Numbered from the stretch's first letter, positions 16,527 to 25,934 are shown. The stretch is 64,000 nt of DNA from Thalassorhabdomicrobium marinisediminis (GCF_003072065.1 NZ_QCYG01000004.1:62001-126000), one strand, 5' to 3'. The notes: a model not told the origin generated them from the letters alone. Program-made: numbers and translations.

Positions 16527-17815
16527 GGGCGCGCGGCCTCCCCGGCCACATAAACTTGCGCCACAGCGCGGTCGTCGCCCATCATGATGGTCGGGAACAG
16601 GGCCTCCCACAGGGTGTCGGCCTCGGCCTCACGCTGGGCGATGGCCGGGGTCGAGGCGAGGTCGAGCACCGTGATATCCGCCATCGCCCCCACGGACAGC
16701 GACCCGATCTGCCCGCCCATGTGCAACGCCTGCGCCGAGCCTTCCGTCGCCAGCCACATCAGCTGCGCAGGATGCAGCGCAGTGCCCCGCAACTGGCCGA
16801 CCTCATAGGCGGCGGCCATGGTCCGCAACATCGAGAAGGACGAGCCACCACCGGTGTCCGTCGCCAGCCCGCAGCGGATGCCCCGCGCCTTGAGCCCGGT
16901 CGTGTCGAACAGGCCCGAGCCGATGAAGGTGTTCGAGGTCGGGCAGTGGATCAACGCGCCGTTCACCTCGGCCAGCCGATCGATCTCGCGCGGTTCCAGA
17001 TGGATCGAATGGCCGTAAAGGCCGCGTTCGCCCAGCAGGCCGAATTGCTCATAGGTATCAAGGTAGTCGCGGGCCTGCGGGAACAGATCGCGCACCCAGG
17101 CGATCTCATCGACCTGTTCGCTCAGGTGGGTCTGCATGAGCGCATCGGGATGTTCGGCCCAAAGCGCACCCAGCGCTGCAAGCTGGTCCGGCGTCGAGGT
17201 GGGCGAAAAGCGCGGCGTGATCGCATAGGTCGCGCGGCCCGTGCCCTGCCATTTCTGCAAGAGCGCCTTGGACTGGTCATAGGCTGCCTGCACCGTGTCA
17301 CGCAGCCCGTCCGGCGCGTTGCGGTCCATGCAGGTCTTGCCGCCGACCACGGCCATGTTGCGCGCGGCCGCCGCGCCGAAATAGGCCTCCACGCTTTCGG
17401 GATGGATCGTGCAGAAGCTGGTCAGCGTCGTCGTCCCATGGGCCAGCGCCAGATCAAGGGTGCGGTCGGCGATCGTCCGGGCATAGTCGGGATCGGCAAA
17501 ACGCATCTCTTCGGGGAAGGTGTAGGTGTTCAGCCAGTCGATAAGCCGCAGCCCCCAGGACGCGATCATCGCCGTCTGCGGGTAGTGCATATGGGCGTCA
17601 ACGAAGCCGGCGGTGATCAGGTGGCGGCCGTGATCGACAACCTCGGCCTGGGGATGGCGGGCGCGCAGGTCGTCTGCCTCCCCCACGGCGGCGATGCGCC
17701 CGTCTTGCACAAGAACAGCCCCACGGCTGCTGACAATCGCCGCGTCATCCACGGCGGTCTCAAACGGGTCGGCGCCAAACCGCAAAGTCTGGCCAAGCAA
17801 AAGTTTTTCAGTCAT
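16523..17815 (-). CDS. guaD: Guanine deaminase
   Basis: 430 residues. Zinc amidohydrolase turning guanine into xanthine and ammonia. The N-terminus MTEKLLLGQTLRFGADPF, H75-M-H77 (DAHMHYPQ), LMQTHLSEQVDEI, GHSIHLEP and ATDTGGGSS match GuaD throughout. The start at 17815 is preceded by an open frame that runs through the divergent MgtE gene and is not coding. It is divergent from mgtE and convergent with the CAP lipoprotein gene. Confidence 0.95.
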   Translation of the reverse strand: MTEKLLLGQTLRFGADPFETAVDDAAIVSSRGAVLVQDGRIAAVGEADDLRARHPQAEVVDHGRHLITAGFVDAHMHYPQTAMIASWGLRLIDWLNTYTFPEEMRFADPDYARTIADRTLDLALAHGTTTLTSFCTIHPESVEAYFGAAAARNMAVVGGKTCMDRNAPDGLRDTVQAAYDQSKALLQKWQGTGRATYAITPRFSPTSTPDQLAALGALWAEHPDALMQTHLSEQVDEIAWVRDLFPQARDYLDTYEQFGLLGERGLYGHSIHLEPREIDRLAEVNGALIHCPTSNTFIGSGLFDTTGLKARGIRCGLATDTGGGSSFSMLRTMAAAYEVGQLRGTALHPAQLMWLATEGSAQALHMGGQIGSLSVGAMADITVLDLASTPAIAQREAEADTLWEALFPTIMMGDDRAVAQVYVAGEAARP

Positions 17816-17923
17816 CCCGCATGCATAGCCAAGGGCACCGGACTGGTAAATCACTAAAACCGCGATCGGACTTGAGGGCGCTTCGCGCCGCGTTATGTTG
17901 CGATGCAGCAAGGGATAGCGATT

Positions 17924-19300
17924 ATGGCTGAACAGGCGACACAGGTCGAGGAAGACGACGAAGGCTTGCCGCGCAATCTGGTGGCGCAGGTCATCGAGGC
18001 GGTTGATGCGCGTGACGGGGCGGCCCTTGCCGCGCTGCTGTCGCCCCTGCACGCCGCCGACATCGCCGACCTTCTTGAGCAGATCGACCAACGCGACCGG
18101 AACGGGCTGCTGGCGCTGTGGACGGGCGGAATGGATGGCGAAATCCTGTCCGAGCTGGGCGACGATCTGCGCGAAGAGGTGATTGACCGGCTTGGCCCGC
18201 GTGAGCTGGCCGAAGCGGTGCGCGATCTGGAATCCGACGACGTGGTCGATCTGGTCGAGGATCTGGACCGCGACCAGCAGGATCAGGTGCTGGACGCGCT
18301 GGCGGCGGGCGACCGGCTGGTGGTCGAAAAGGCGCTGGCCTATCCGGACGAATCCGCCGGCCGTCTGATGCAGATGGAGGTGGTGCGCGCACCGTCGCAC
18401 TGGACCGTGGGCGAGGCGATCGACTACCTGCGCGCGAGCGACGATCTGCCCGAGCAATTCTACCACGTGATCCTTGTGGACCCGCGTATGAAGCCTGTGG
18501 GCTATGTGACGCTGGGGCGGCTGCTGGGCACGCCGCGCTCGATCCATCTGACCGAGCTGATGGAAGACAGCTTCCGCACCTTCCGCGTCGATCAGGACGA
18601 GGCCGACGTGGCCTATGCGTTCAATCAGTATCACCTGATTTCCGCGCCCGTGGTGGATGAGGACGAGCGCCTTGTCGGCGTCATCACCATCGACGATGCG
18701 ATGATCGTGCTCGACGAAGAGCATGAAGAAGACATCCTGCGTCTGGCCGGCGTGGACGAGGAATCGAGCCTGACCGACCGGGTCATGGCCACCACCCGGC
18801 GGCGGTTTCCCTGGCTGGCGGTAAATCTGGTCACCGCCATTCTCGCCTCAATGGTGATTTCCCTGTTCGAAGACGTGATCGCGGCCCTTGTGGCGCTGGC
18901 GGTGCTGATGCCCATCGTGGCCTCCATGGGGGGCAACGCGGGGACACAATCGCTCACCGTGGCTGTGCGCTCGATTGCCACGCGCGACCTCACAGGGGCG
19001 AACGTCTGGCGGGTGATCCGGCGCGAGGTTCTTGTCGGGTTGATCAATGGCATGGCCTTCGCGGTCGTCATGGGGCTGGTGGGGTATCTGTGGTTCGGGC
19101 AGCCGTTGCTCGGGCTGGTGATCGCGCTGGCGATGGTGATCAATCTGGTGGTGGCCGGACTGGCCGGCACCGCCATTCCTGTCGTTCTTGAACGGTTGGG
19201 CGTCGATCCCGCGCTTGCCTCGGGCGCATTTGTGACCACAGTGACAGATGTTGTCGGTTTTTTCGCATTTCTGGGGCTCGCAGCGGTGATCTTGCTATGA
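17924..19300 (+). CDS. mgtE: Magnesium transporter MgtE
   Basis: 458 residues. Homodimeric Mg2+ channel of the inner membrane. The acidic superhelical N domain spans about residues 1-140. Tandem CBS domains that sense cytosolic Mg2+ occupy about 145-265 (LVDPRMKPVGYVTLGRLL, LVGVITIDDAMIV). Five membrane segments follow (about 295-458), with the pore motif PIVASMGGNAGTQS. ATG at 17924 has AAGGGATAGCG before it; ATG at 17903 is possible. The 4-bp overlap with the next gene (ATGA) suggests coupling. Confidence 0.95.
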   Translation: MAEQATQVEEDDEGLPRNLVAQVIEAVDARDGAALAALLSPLHAADIADLLEQIDQRDRNGLLALWTGGMDGEILSELGDDLREEVIDRLGPRELAEAVRDLESDDVVDLVEDLDRDQQDQVLDALAAGDRLVVEKALAYPDESAGRLMQMEVVRAPSHWTVGEAIDYLRASDDLPEQFYHVILVDPRMKPVGYVTLGRLLGTPRSIHLTELMEDSFRTFRVDQDEADVAYAFNQYHLISAPVVDEDERLVGVITIDDAMIVLDEEHEEDILRLAGVDEESSLTDRVMATTRRRFPWLAVNLVTAILASMVISLFEDVIAALVALAVLMPIVASMGGNAGTQSLTVAVRSIATRDLTGANVWRVIRREVLVGLINGMAFAVVMGLVGYLWFGQPLLGLVIALAMVINLVVAGLAGTAIPVVLERLGVDPALASGAFVTTVTDVVGFFAFLGLAAVILL

Positions 19301-19851
19301 CCATATCCGAACGCAAAGCCGCCGCGCGGCAGGCGGCCTTCGCCGCCCGTGCCGCGGCCCATGACGGGGCGGGGTCCCATGCGGGGCATCTGTCCTCGGT
19401 TCTTGCGGGCTATCGCGGCGTGCCGCTGTCGGGCTACGCGCAGATGCGCACCGAAATCGACCCCACCCCCGCCATGGCCGAGGCTGCCGCCCACGGGCCC
19501 GTCTGCATGCCCATCATCGTCGGCAAGGGCAAACCCTTGCGGTTCCGCGAATGGACCCCCGATTGCGCCATGCAGGACGGCCCTTTTGGTGCGCAGGTGC
19601 CTGCCAAGGGCGCATGGATCACGCCGGAGATTCTCATCGTGCCGCTCTTGGCTTTCTCCCGCGCGGGCGGGCGGCTGGGCTATGGCGGCGGTTTCTATGA
19701 TCGCACGCTCGAACAGCTCCGCGCGCAGAAGCCGACCCTCGCCGTGGGGTTTGCCTATGCGGCACAGGAAATGCCCGATCTGCCGCTCGAGCCCACCGAC
19801 CAGCCGCTTGACCTGATCGTGACGGAACAGGGCGTGATCGAGCCGTCCTAA
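19297..19851 (+). CDS. 5-formyltetrahydrofolate cyclo-ligase
   Basis: 184 residues. It converts 5-formyl-THF to 5,10-methenyl-THF using ATP. The C-terminal motif RLGYGGGFYDRTLEQL is diagnostic of the MTHFS/YgfA family, and the N-terminal basic pattern (ERKAAARQAA) is also usual. It overlaps mgtE by 4 bp. A repeat copy begins 3 bp after its stop codon. In other proteobacteria ygfA follows 6S RNA; here it follows mgtE. Confidence 0.93.
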   Translation: MTISERKAAARQAAFAARAAAHDGAGSHAGHLSSVLAGYRGVPLSGYAQMRTEIDPTPAMAEAAAHGPVCMPIIVGKGKPLRFREWTPDCAMQDGPFGAQVPAKGAWITPEILIVPLLAFSRAGGRLGYGGGFYDRTLEQLRAQKPTLAVGFAYAAQEMPDLPLEPTDQPLDLIVTEQGVIEPS

Positions 19852-19853
19852 GC

Positions 19854-19907
19854 CTTCTTTGGTTCAAAAATACCTCGGGGGAGTCCGCAGGACGGGGGCT
19901 GGCCCCC
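19854..19907 (+). repeat. Dispersed intergenic repeat, copy D (full length with hairpins)
   Basis: Head box CTTCTTTGGTTCAAAAATAC (from 19854), then CTCGGGGGAG, stem GTCC-GCA-GGAC, and hairpin GGGGGC-TG-GCCCCC ending near 19907. It starts 3 bp after the folate cyclo-ligase stop codon and runs in the same direction. Confidence 0.8.
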
Positions 19908-19953
19908 ATTTCCACCCTTGCAACAGAGGCCGCTGCTTGATCTACCGGCCCTC

Positions 19954-20769
19954 ATGAAACTACTCTTTCTTGGCGATGTCATGGGCCGCGCCGGTCGCAC
20001 GGCAATCATCGACCGGCTGACCCGGCTGCGCGCCGATTGGGCGCTCGATTTCGTGGTGGTCAACGGCGAGAATGCAAGCAACGGCGCGGGGCTGACCGCC
20101 GCCCATGCCAAGGCGCTGCTGGACGCGGGCGCCGATGTGCTCACTTTGGGCGATCACGCCTTCGACCAGAAGGACATGCTGCAATTCTGCGAGGCCGAGC
20201 CGCGCATCATCCGGCCGCTGAACTTTTCCAAGGCCGCGCCGGGTAAGGGGGCCCGCGTGTTCGAGGCGACCCGCGGCCGCAAGGTGCTGGTGGCACAGGT
20301 GCTGGGTCAGGTCTTCATGAAACGCGCCTTCGACGATCCCTTCTCTGCAGTGGATGCGGTGCTGCGCGCCCATCCCATGGGCGGCACGGTGAACGCCAGT
20401 CTGATCGACGTGCACTGTGAAGCCACGTCCGAGAAGATGGCGATGGGCCATTTCTGCGACGGGCGGGCCAGCGTCGTCGTCGGCACCCACACCCATGTGC
20501 CCACCGCCGACACGATGATCCTTGAGCGCGGCACGGCGTTCCAGTCCGACGCGGGCATGTGCGGTGACTACGATTCCGTCATCGGCATGCAGAAAGAGGA
20601 ACCCCTGCGCCGTTTCATCACCGGCATGCCCAAGGCGCGGTTCGAACCCGCGAAGGGCGAGGCCACGCTGTCGGGTCTTTACGTCGAGACCGACGATCGC
20701 ACAGGCCGCGCCACGCGTGTGGAACCGGTGCGGCAAGGCGGTCGGCTCAGCCAGCAGGGACCGGTCTAA
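19954..20769 (+). CDS. YmdB-family metallophosphoesterase
   Basis: 271 residues. Binuclear-metal phosphodiesterase of the family of Bacillus YmdB, which hydrolyses 2',3'- or 3',5'-cyclic nucleotides. Visible metal motifs: GDVMGRAGR at the N-terminus, NGENASNGAG, LGDHAFDQKD (D where many homologues have N) and GTHTHVPTAD. It starts at MKLLFLGDVM. An in-frame extension to 19918 would run back into the repeat flank and is not needed. It lies downstream of folate cyclo-ligase and a repeat copy, in the same direction. Confidence 0.9.
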   Translation: MKLLFLGDVMGRAGRTAIIDRLTRLRADWALDFVVVNGENASNGAGLTAAHAKALLDAGADVLTLGDHAFDQKDMLQFCEAEPRIIRPLNFSKAAPGKGARVFEATRGRKVLVAQVLGQVFMKRAFDDPFSAVDAVLRAHPMGGTVNASLIDVHCEATSEKMAMGHFCDGRASVVVGTHTHVPTADTMILERGTAFQSDAGMCGDYDSVIGMQKEEPLRRFITGMPKARFEPAKGEATLSGLYVETDDRTGRATRVEPVRQGGRLSQQGPV

Positions 20770-20837
20770 GCTGTCGATCCACCCCACAGGATGCGCACGC
20801 GCCGCTTGCACGCGGACCCGCGGCACGCGACACTGCA

Positions 20838-22643
20838 TTGAACCAGACACAGGGGCAGACCTTGGTTGAACTTCTCGGGATATCGCAAAACGGGCAGGCG
20901 ATCCTGACGCTGACCGTCGTGGGCATCATGTTCGTGATGTTCCTGCGCGAAACCTACCCGACCGAGGTGGTCGCCATCGCCGGTGTGGCCTTGTTGCTGA
21001 TCTCGGGCGTGCTGCCCTATGATCAGGCGCTGGCGGTCCTGTCCAACCCGGCGCCGTGGACCATCGCGGCCATGTTCATCGTCATGGGCGCGCTGGTGCG
21101 CACTGGCGCGCTGGAAAGCCTGACGGCGCTGGCCGAACGCAACGCCAAGGATCGCCCGTTCATGGCGCTGGCGGCGCTGATGGGCTTCGTGGTGCTGGCG
21201 TCTGCCATCGTGTCGAACACTCCGGTGGTCGTGGTGATGATCCCGATCTTCGTACAGATGGCCAAGATCATGGGCGTCTCGGCCTCCAAACTGCTGATTC
21301 CGCTGTCCTACGGCGCCATTCTGGGCGGCACGCTGACGCTGATCGGCACCTCGACCAACCTGCTGGTGGATGGCGTGGCCCGCGCCGAGGGGCTGGCCCC
21401 GTTCACAATTTTCGAGGTGACGCCGTTGGGGCTGGTGATCGTCGCCTGGGGCATGTTCTATCTCGCCGTGATCGCGCCACGGCTGTTGCCGGACCGCGAC
21501 AGCATGGCCAACCTGCTCAGCGACCGCAGCAAGATGCGGTTCTTCACCGAGGCGGTGATCCCCCCTGACAGCAACCTGATCGGGCGCGAGGTGACCGGCG
21601 TGCAATTGTTCAAACGCGAAGGCGTGCGGTTGATCGACGTGGTGCGCGGGGACGACTCCCTGCGTCGCAATCTCGAAGGGGTCGAACTGGCCGTGGGCGA
21701 CCGCGTGGTGCTGCGCACCGCTATGACCGAACTGCTCTCCCTTCAGGCCAACAAGGAGTTGCGCCGCGTTGATCAGCTTTCGGCGGTCGAAACCCAGACG
21801 GTCGAAGTGTTGATCACCCCGGGCTGCCGCATGGTCGGTCGCACCCTGGGCTCCATGCGACTGCGCCGCCGTTACGGGGTTTACGTTCTGGCGGTGCACC
21901 GCCGGAACCAGAACATTGGTCGGCAACTCGACAACCTTGTGGTGCGAATCGGGGATACCCTGTTGCTGGAAGGCTCGGCCGAGGACATCCAGCGTCTGGC
22001 GGCCGACATGGACCTTGTCGATGTCTCGCACCCCTCGGCGCGGGCCTTCCGCCGGTCGCATACGCCCATTGCCGTGGGCGCGCTTCTGGGGATCGTGGGA
22101 CTCGCGGCTTTTGGTGTGGCGCCGATCTTTCTGCTGTCGGTCCTTGCGGTCGCGACAGTGCTGGTCACCCGGTGCATCGACGCGGATGAGGCGTTCTCCT
22201 TCATCGACGGCCGCCTGCTGGCGTTGATTTTTTCGATGCTGGCCATTGGCGCGGCGCTGCAGGCCTCGGGCGCGGTGACGCTGATCGTCGAGGCCGCCGC
22301 CCCCGCGCTGGCTGTGTTGCCGCCCTTCCTGATCCTCTGGGCGATCTACCTTCTGACCTCGGTGCTGACGGAACTGGTCAGCAACAACGCAGTGGCGGTG
22401 GTTGTCACGCCCATTGCCATCGGTCTGGCGCAGGCACTGGGCGTCGATCCGCGCCCGCTGGTGGTCGCCGTGATGGTCGCTGCCTCGGCCAGTTTCGCCA
22501 CGCCCATCGGCTATCAGACGAACACGCTGGTTTACGGGCCGGGGGGCTACAAGTTCAACGACTTCCTCAAGGTGGGCGTGCCACTCAACCTCAGCGTCGG
22601 GCTGATCGCCTCGGCGGTGATTCCCCTGATCTGGCCGCTCTAG
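20838..22643 (+). CDS. SLC13-type anion transporter with two RCK_C domains
   Basis: 601 residues. About 11-12 membrane helices in two halves: N-terminal half residues 15-215 and C-terminal half 400-601, each with an SNTP/SNNA-type substrate loop (SAIVSNTPVV, ELVSNNAVAV). Two TrkA-C/RCK_C regulatory domains (about 235-300 and 320-390) are inserted between them. This is the layout of SLC13/DASS-like bacterial permeases for sulfate, di- or tricarboxylates; the substrate cannot be read. The start is a TTG (LNQTQGQTL); no ATG is available before the first helix. Its stop is 10 bp from the convergent amidotransferase. Confidence 0.88.
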   Translation: MNQTQGQTLVELLGISQNGQAILTLTVVGIMFVMFLRETYPTEVVAIAGVALLLISGVLPYDQALAVLSNPAPWTIAAMFIVMGALVRTGALESLTALAERNAKDRPFMALAALMGFVVLASAIVSNTPVVVVMIPIFVQMAKIMGVSASKLLIPLSYGAILGGTLTLIGTSTNLLVDGVARAEGLAPFTIFEVTPLGLVIVAWGMFYLAVIAPRLLPDRDSMANLLSDRSKMRFFTEAVIPPDSNLIGREVTGVQLFKREGVRLIDVVRGDDSLRRNLEGVELAVGDRVVLRTAMTELLSLQANKELRRVDQLSAVETQTVEVLITPGCRMVGRTLGSMRLRRRYGVYVLAVHRRNQNIGRQLDNLVVRIGDTLLLEGSAEDIQRLAADMDLVDVSHPSARAFRRSHTPIAVGALLGIVGLAAFGVAPIFLLSVLAVATVLVTRCIDADEAFSFIDGRLLALIFSMLAIGAALQASGAVTLIVEAAAPALAVLPPFLILWAIYLLTSVLTELVSNNAVAVVVTPIAIGLAQALGVDPRPLVVAVMVAASASFATPIGYQTNTLVYGPGGYKFNDFLKVGVPLNLSVGLIASAVIPLIWPL

Positions 22644-22653
22644 GTCCCGTCGT

Positions 22654-23388
22654 TTAGGTCCCGTAGCGCGCGACGAAATTGCGCAGGATCTGCGGCGGTG
22701 TCGTCACATCCGCGGCCCGCACCATTTCCGTCAGGGCCGCAGCGTCATCGGGCGGGAAATATCCCTTGTTGCGATAGATGCGGATGCGCGTGGCGAAGCC
22801 GTCGCCGTCCGCCTCAGGGTGGAACTGCGTGGCGTAGACGTTCGCGCCATAGCGGATCATCTGGAACGGGCACGCTTCACCGGCGAGCAGGTGCGTGGCC
22901 CCCCGTGGCAGGTTTTGCAGCGCTTCCTTGTGGCCAACGAAGGCATCGAACGCCGGCGGCAGGTCAGCGAGCAAAGGGTCGGCGCGGCCGGCGTCGGTCA
23001 CGGTGCAGCGCGCAGCACTCACCGGTTCGCCGAAGCGTGCTTTCGAGACTTCCGCGCCCAGATGGTGGCCCAGAATGCCGATCCCGTAGCAACAGCCCAG
23101 AAAGGGCAGATCGCCCTCGGTGATCTGCGGCATCAGCGACAGGCAGGCGGCTTCGGCGCGGGCGTCGGTCGCGGTCTTGTCGGCCGGGGCGTCGGACACG
23201 CAGCCGGGCCCGCCGCCGACGATGGTGCCGGCGAAGTCCGACAGGCGCAGCTCGGGCAGCGGATCGCGGTCGAGGCGGATGCGCAGCGTCCGAGACGCCT
23301 CAAGCCCGCCGAAGCGCAAGAAGGCCGCGTATTCGTCATCGCTGGCCTCGTCCTCAGGGCGCAATTGCAGGATCAGGAAGGGTTTCAA
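22654..23388 (-). CDS. Class I glutamine amidotransferase (GMP-synthase-like)
   Basis: 244 residues. Stand-alone glutaminase-fold domain with the nucleophile in FLGCCYGIGILG and the His-Glu pair in TQFHPEAD. Such proteins resemble the GuaA amidotransferase half and include gamma-glutamyl hydrolases; the acceptor is unknown. The start is a TTG at 23388; a divergent repeat copy ends 10 bp upstream and its GGAGG could serve as the ribosome site. The last four codons lie in a 10-bp tandem repeat shared with the end of the convergent transporter gene. Confidence 0.85.
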   Translation of the reverse strand: MKPFLILQLRPEDEASDDEYAAFLRFGGLEASRTLRIRLDRDPLPELRLSDFAGTIVGGGPGCVSDAPADKTATDARAEAACLSLMPQITEGDLPFLGCCYGIGILGHHLGAEVSKARFGEPVSAARCTVTDAGRADPLLADLPPAFDAFVGHKEALQNLPRGATHLLAGEACPFQMIRYGANVYATQFHPEADGDGFATRIRIYRNKGYFPPDDAAALTEMVRAADVTTPPQILRNFVARYGT

Positions 23389-23397
23389 CGGCAGGGT

Positions 23398-23430
23398 GCC
23401 TCCGGCGGGAGTTTAGGGGTCAGATGAAGG
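23398..23430 (-). repeat. Dispersed intergenic repeat, divergent copy I
   Basis: Minus strand: CTTCATCTGACCCCTAAACT and then CCCGCCGGAGGC. The tail CCCGCCGGAGGC with its GCC-GGA-GGC stem is the same as in copies E and G, while the head box has diverged. It ends 10 bp before the TTG start of the amidotransferase gene. Confidence 0.6.
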
Positions 23431-23559
23431 TGGACCCGGGTGAACGGTAAGGGCGCGGCGGCGCAAAGGAAAGGCTGCGATGCAGGCGGGATTGCGGGCG
23501 CGGCCCTCTGTGCCTTATAGAGAGCGCAAATTCACATAGCGATCAACAGGAGGCGACCC

Positions 23560-24315
23560 ATGGCCGGCCATTCCAAGTGGGCAAACATCCAGCACCGCAA
23601 GGGGCGTCAGGACAAGTTGCGCGGCAAGCTGTTCAGCAAGCTGAGCAAGGAAATCACCATCGCGGCCAAGATGGGCGATCCGGACCCCGACAAGAACCCG
23701 CGGCTGCGTCTGGCGGTGAAGGAAGCCAAGGGGCAGTCGATGCCCAAGGACAACATCGAACGGGCGATCAAGAAGGCGATGGGCGGCGATGCGGAGGATT
23801 ATGACGAGATCCGCTATGAAGGCTATGCGCCCGGCGGCGTGGCGGTGATCGTCGAGACGATGACCGACAACAAGAACCGCACCGCTTCGACCGTGCGGTC
23901 CACGTTCTCCAAGGCCGGGGGCAATCTGGGTGAGACTGGAAGCGTCGGTTTCATGTTCGACCGCAAGGGGCAAATCATCTATCCCGCCGACGCGGGCGAT
24001 GCGGATACGGTGATGATGGCGGCGATCGAAGCGGGGGCCGAGGACTGCGAAAGTTCCGACGACGGCCATGTGATCATCTGTGCTGACACCGACCTGCACG
24101 AGGTGTCCAACGCGCTGGAAGCGGAACTCGGCGAGAGCGAGAGCGCCAAGTTGATCTGGCAGCCGAACATCCAGTCTGAAGTGGATCTGGAAGGGCTCGA
24201 AAAGGTCATGCGGCTGGTCGATGCGCTTGAGGATGACGATGACGTGCAGACGGTCACGACCAATCTGGATGCCCCCGACGAGGTGATGCAGGCCTACGCC
24301 GAAAGCGAGGGGTGA
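23560..24315 (+). CDS. YebC/TACO1-family translation/transcription factor
   Basis: 251 residues. It begins [18 protein letters not shown], the hallmark of YebC, with [16 protein letters not shown] and TRSTFSK-like core motifs following. Older annotations call these DNA-binding regulators; newer work on the family shows a role in translation of difficult (proline-rich) stretches. The start has AGGAGGCGACCC before it. It is monocistronic and followed by a repeat copy. Confidence 0.95.
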   Translation: MAGHSKWANIQHRKGRQDKLRGKLFSKLSKEITIAAKMGDPDPDKNPRLRLAVKEAKGQSMPKDNIERAIKKAMGGDAEDYDEIRYEGYAPGGVAVIVETMTDNKNRTASTVRSTFSKAGGNLGETGSVGFMFDRKGQIIYPADAGDADTVMMAAIEAGAEDCESSDDGHVIICADTDLHEVSNALEAELGESESAKLIWQPNIQSEVDLEGLEKVMRLVDALEDDDDVQTVTTNLDAPDEVMQAYAESEG

Positions 24316-24365
24316 GCCGTCGCGGGCGGGCGTTCGGTCTTTGCGGGCGTGCCAGCCGGTGAGCT

Positions 24366-24399
24366 GCGCCTCCGGCGGGGATATTTCTGAAGCAAAGAT
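24366..24399 (-). repeat. Dispersed intergenic repeat, copy E
   Basis: Minus strand: ATCTTTGCTTCAGAAATATC followed by CCCGCCGGAGGCGC, with a CGCC-GGA-GGCG stem. It ends 15 bp before the ATG of the LysE-type exporter gene, in the opposite orientation to that gene. Confidence 0.75.
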
Positions 24400-24414
24400 A
24401 AGGGGCTTTGCGTC

Positions 24415-25020
24415 ATGCTGACGGCCTTTCTCAATGGTTTCGGCGTGGCGTTTTCGCTGATCCTCGCCATCGGGGCGCAGAACGCCTTTGTGCTCAAACA
24501 GGGGTTGCGGCGCGAACATGTGCTGCCCGTGGTTCTGGTCTGTGCGCTCTCCGATGCGGTGTTGATCAGCGTGGGTGTCTTCGGCTTTGCGGCGTTGACC
24601 GATGTCCTGCCCGCGCTGGCGCCGGTGATGGTCTGGCTGGGCGCGGCGTTCCTGTTCGCCTATGGCGCGATCAGTTTCTGGCGCGCGTGGCGCGGCGGCG
24701 CGGCGCTGGATCCCGCGCGGGGGGCCGGGGTGTCGCGGCGGGCGGCGGTTCTGACATGCCTCGCTATTACCTGGCTGAACCCCCATGTCTATCTTGATAC
24801 GGTGCTGTTGATCGGCTCGGTTGCCACGCGCTTCGCGGGCGCCGAAGGGGCGTTCTGGGCGGGGGCCGTGAGTTCGTCCTTCACGTTCTTCTTCGCCCTT
24901 GGCTACGGTGCGCGGCTTCTGGCGCCGGTGATGGCGCGGCCCCTGTCGTGGCGCGTGCTTGAGGGGCTGATCGGCTGCGTCATGTGGGCCATCGCTTTGG
25001 GCTTGATCTTTAGCCACTAG
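24415..25020 (+). CDS. LysE/ArgO-family amino acid exporter
   Basis: 201 residues with six membrane helices. AIGAQNAFVLKQGLRREHV near residues 20-40 and TWLNPHVYLDTVLLIG near 118-135 are the LysE/ArgO signatures, so export of lysine, arginine or analogues is likely. It lies 17 bp before a second exporter gene of a different family and may share its transcript. No LysG/ArgP-type regulator gene is adjacent. Confidence 0.92.
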   Translation: MLTAFLNGFGVAFSLILAIGAQNAFVLKQGLRREHVLPVVLVCALSDAVLISVGVFGFAALTDVLPALAPVMVWLGAAFLFAYGAISFWRAWRGGAALDPARGAGVSRRAAVLTCLAITWLNPHVYLDTVLLIGSVATRFAGAEGAFWAGAVSSSFTFFFALGYGARLLAPVMARPLSWRVLEGLIGCVMWAIALGLIFSH

Positions 25021-25037
25021 CAGCGTTGTCTGCCGCC

Positions 25038-25934
25038 ATGGCAGAGCAGAACCGACCCCTTGCCGGCGTGATCTGGATGATCGTGACGGGCCTGAATTTC
25101 GTCGCCGTGACCGCGATCGTGAAGCACGTAGGCTCGGATGTGCCCGCCGCCCAAGGTGCGTTTCTTCGGTATCTGCTGGGGCTGGTGTTTCTGCTGCCGA
25201 TGATCCGGCCGATCCTCGCTGCGCGGCTGACCTCGCGCCAGTTGAAGCTGTTCGCAGGGCGTGGGCTGGCGCATACCCTGGGCGTGATCCTGTGGTTCTA
25301 TGCCATGATGCGGATCCCCCTCGCCGATGTGACGGCGATGAACTACCTCTCGCCGGTCTATGTGACGCTGGGGGCGGCGCTGTTGCTGAAAGAGCCGCTG
25401 CCGCCGCGCCGTCTCGCGGCGGTGGTGGCCGCGCTGGTGGGGGCCGTGATCATCCTGCGCCCCGGCTTCCGTGAGATCGACCCGGGCCACATCGCCATGC
25501 TGGCCACGGCGCTGTTGTTCGCCACCGGCTACCTGATCGCCAAGCAACTTAGCGGAGAGGTCAGCGCGGCGGTGGTCGTGGGCATGTTGTCGATCACCGT
25601 GACCATCGGGCTGGCCCCCTTCGCTTGGGCTGTCTGGGTGCCGGTGAGCCTTGAAAACCTCGGTTGGCTGTTCCTCGTCGCCTGTTTCGCCACGGCGGGG
25701 CATTATTCGATGACGCTGGCCTTCACGGCGGCGCCGCTGACCGTGACCCAGCCGGTGACCTTCCTGCAGCTCATCTGGGCGGTGCTGCTGGGGGCGGTGG
25801 TCTTTTCCGAAGCCGTTGATGGCTGGGTCGTGCTGGGCGGTGCGGTGATTATGGGATCGGTCAGTTTCATCACCTGGCGCGAGGCGCGGGCGAAGGCGCA
25901 GATCACCCCCGCCGCGCCGCAGACCAAAGGCTAG
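25038..25934 (+). CDS. EamA/DMT-family transporter
   Basis: 298 residues with ten membrane helices in two EamA repeats of about 140 residues (ending in ALVGAVIILRPGF and in VVLGGAVIMGSVSF). This is a drug/metabolite exporter of unknown substrate. The ATG at 25038 (MAEQNRPLAGVIWM) is preferred to an in-frame TTG at 25026. It is adjacent to the LysE-type gene and 36 bp before dnaG. Confidence 0.9.
   Translation: MAEQNRPLAGVIWMIVTGLNFVAVTAIVKHVGSDVPAAQGAFLRYLLGLVFLLPMIRPILAARLTSRQLKLFAGRGLAHTLGVILWFYAMMRIPLADVTAMNYLSPVYVTLGAALLLKEPLPPRRLAAVVAALVGAVIILRPGFREIDPGHIAMLATALLFATGYLIAKQLSGEVSAAVVVGMLSITVTIGLAPFAWAVWVPVSLENLGWLFLVACFATAGHYSMTLAFTAAPLTVTQPVTFLQLIWAVLLGAVVFSEAVDGWVVLGGAVIMGSVSFITWREARAKAQITPAAPQTKG

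Noticed and set aside
22641-22665. 10-bp tandem repeat TAGGTCCCGT between the SLC13 and amidotransferase stops
   Set aside because: It explains only the last codons of the amidotransferase and looks like a local duplication; no functional signal is visible.
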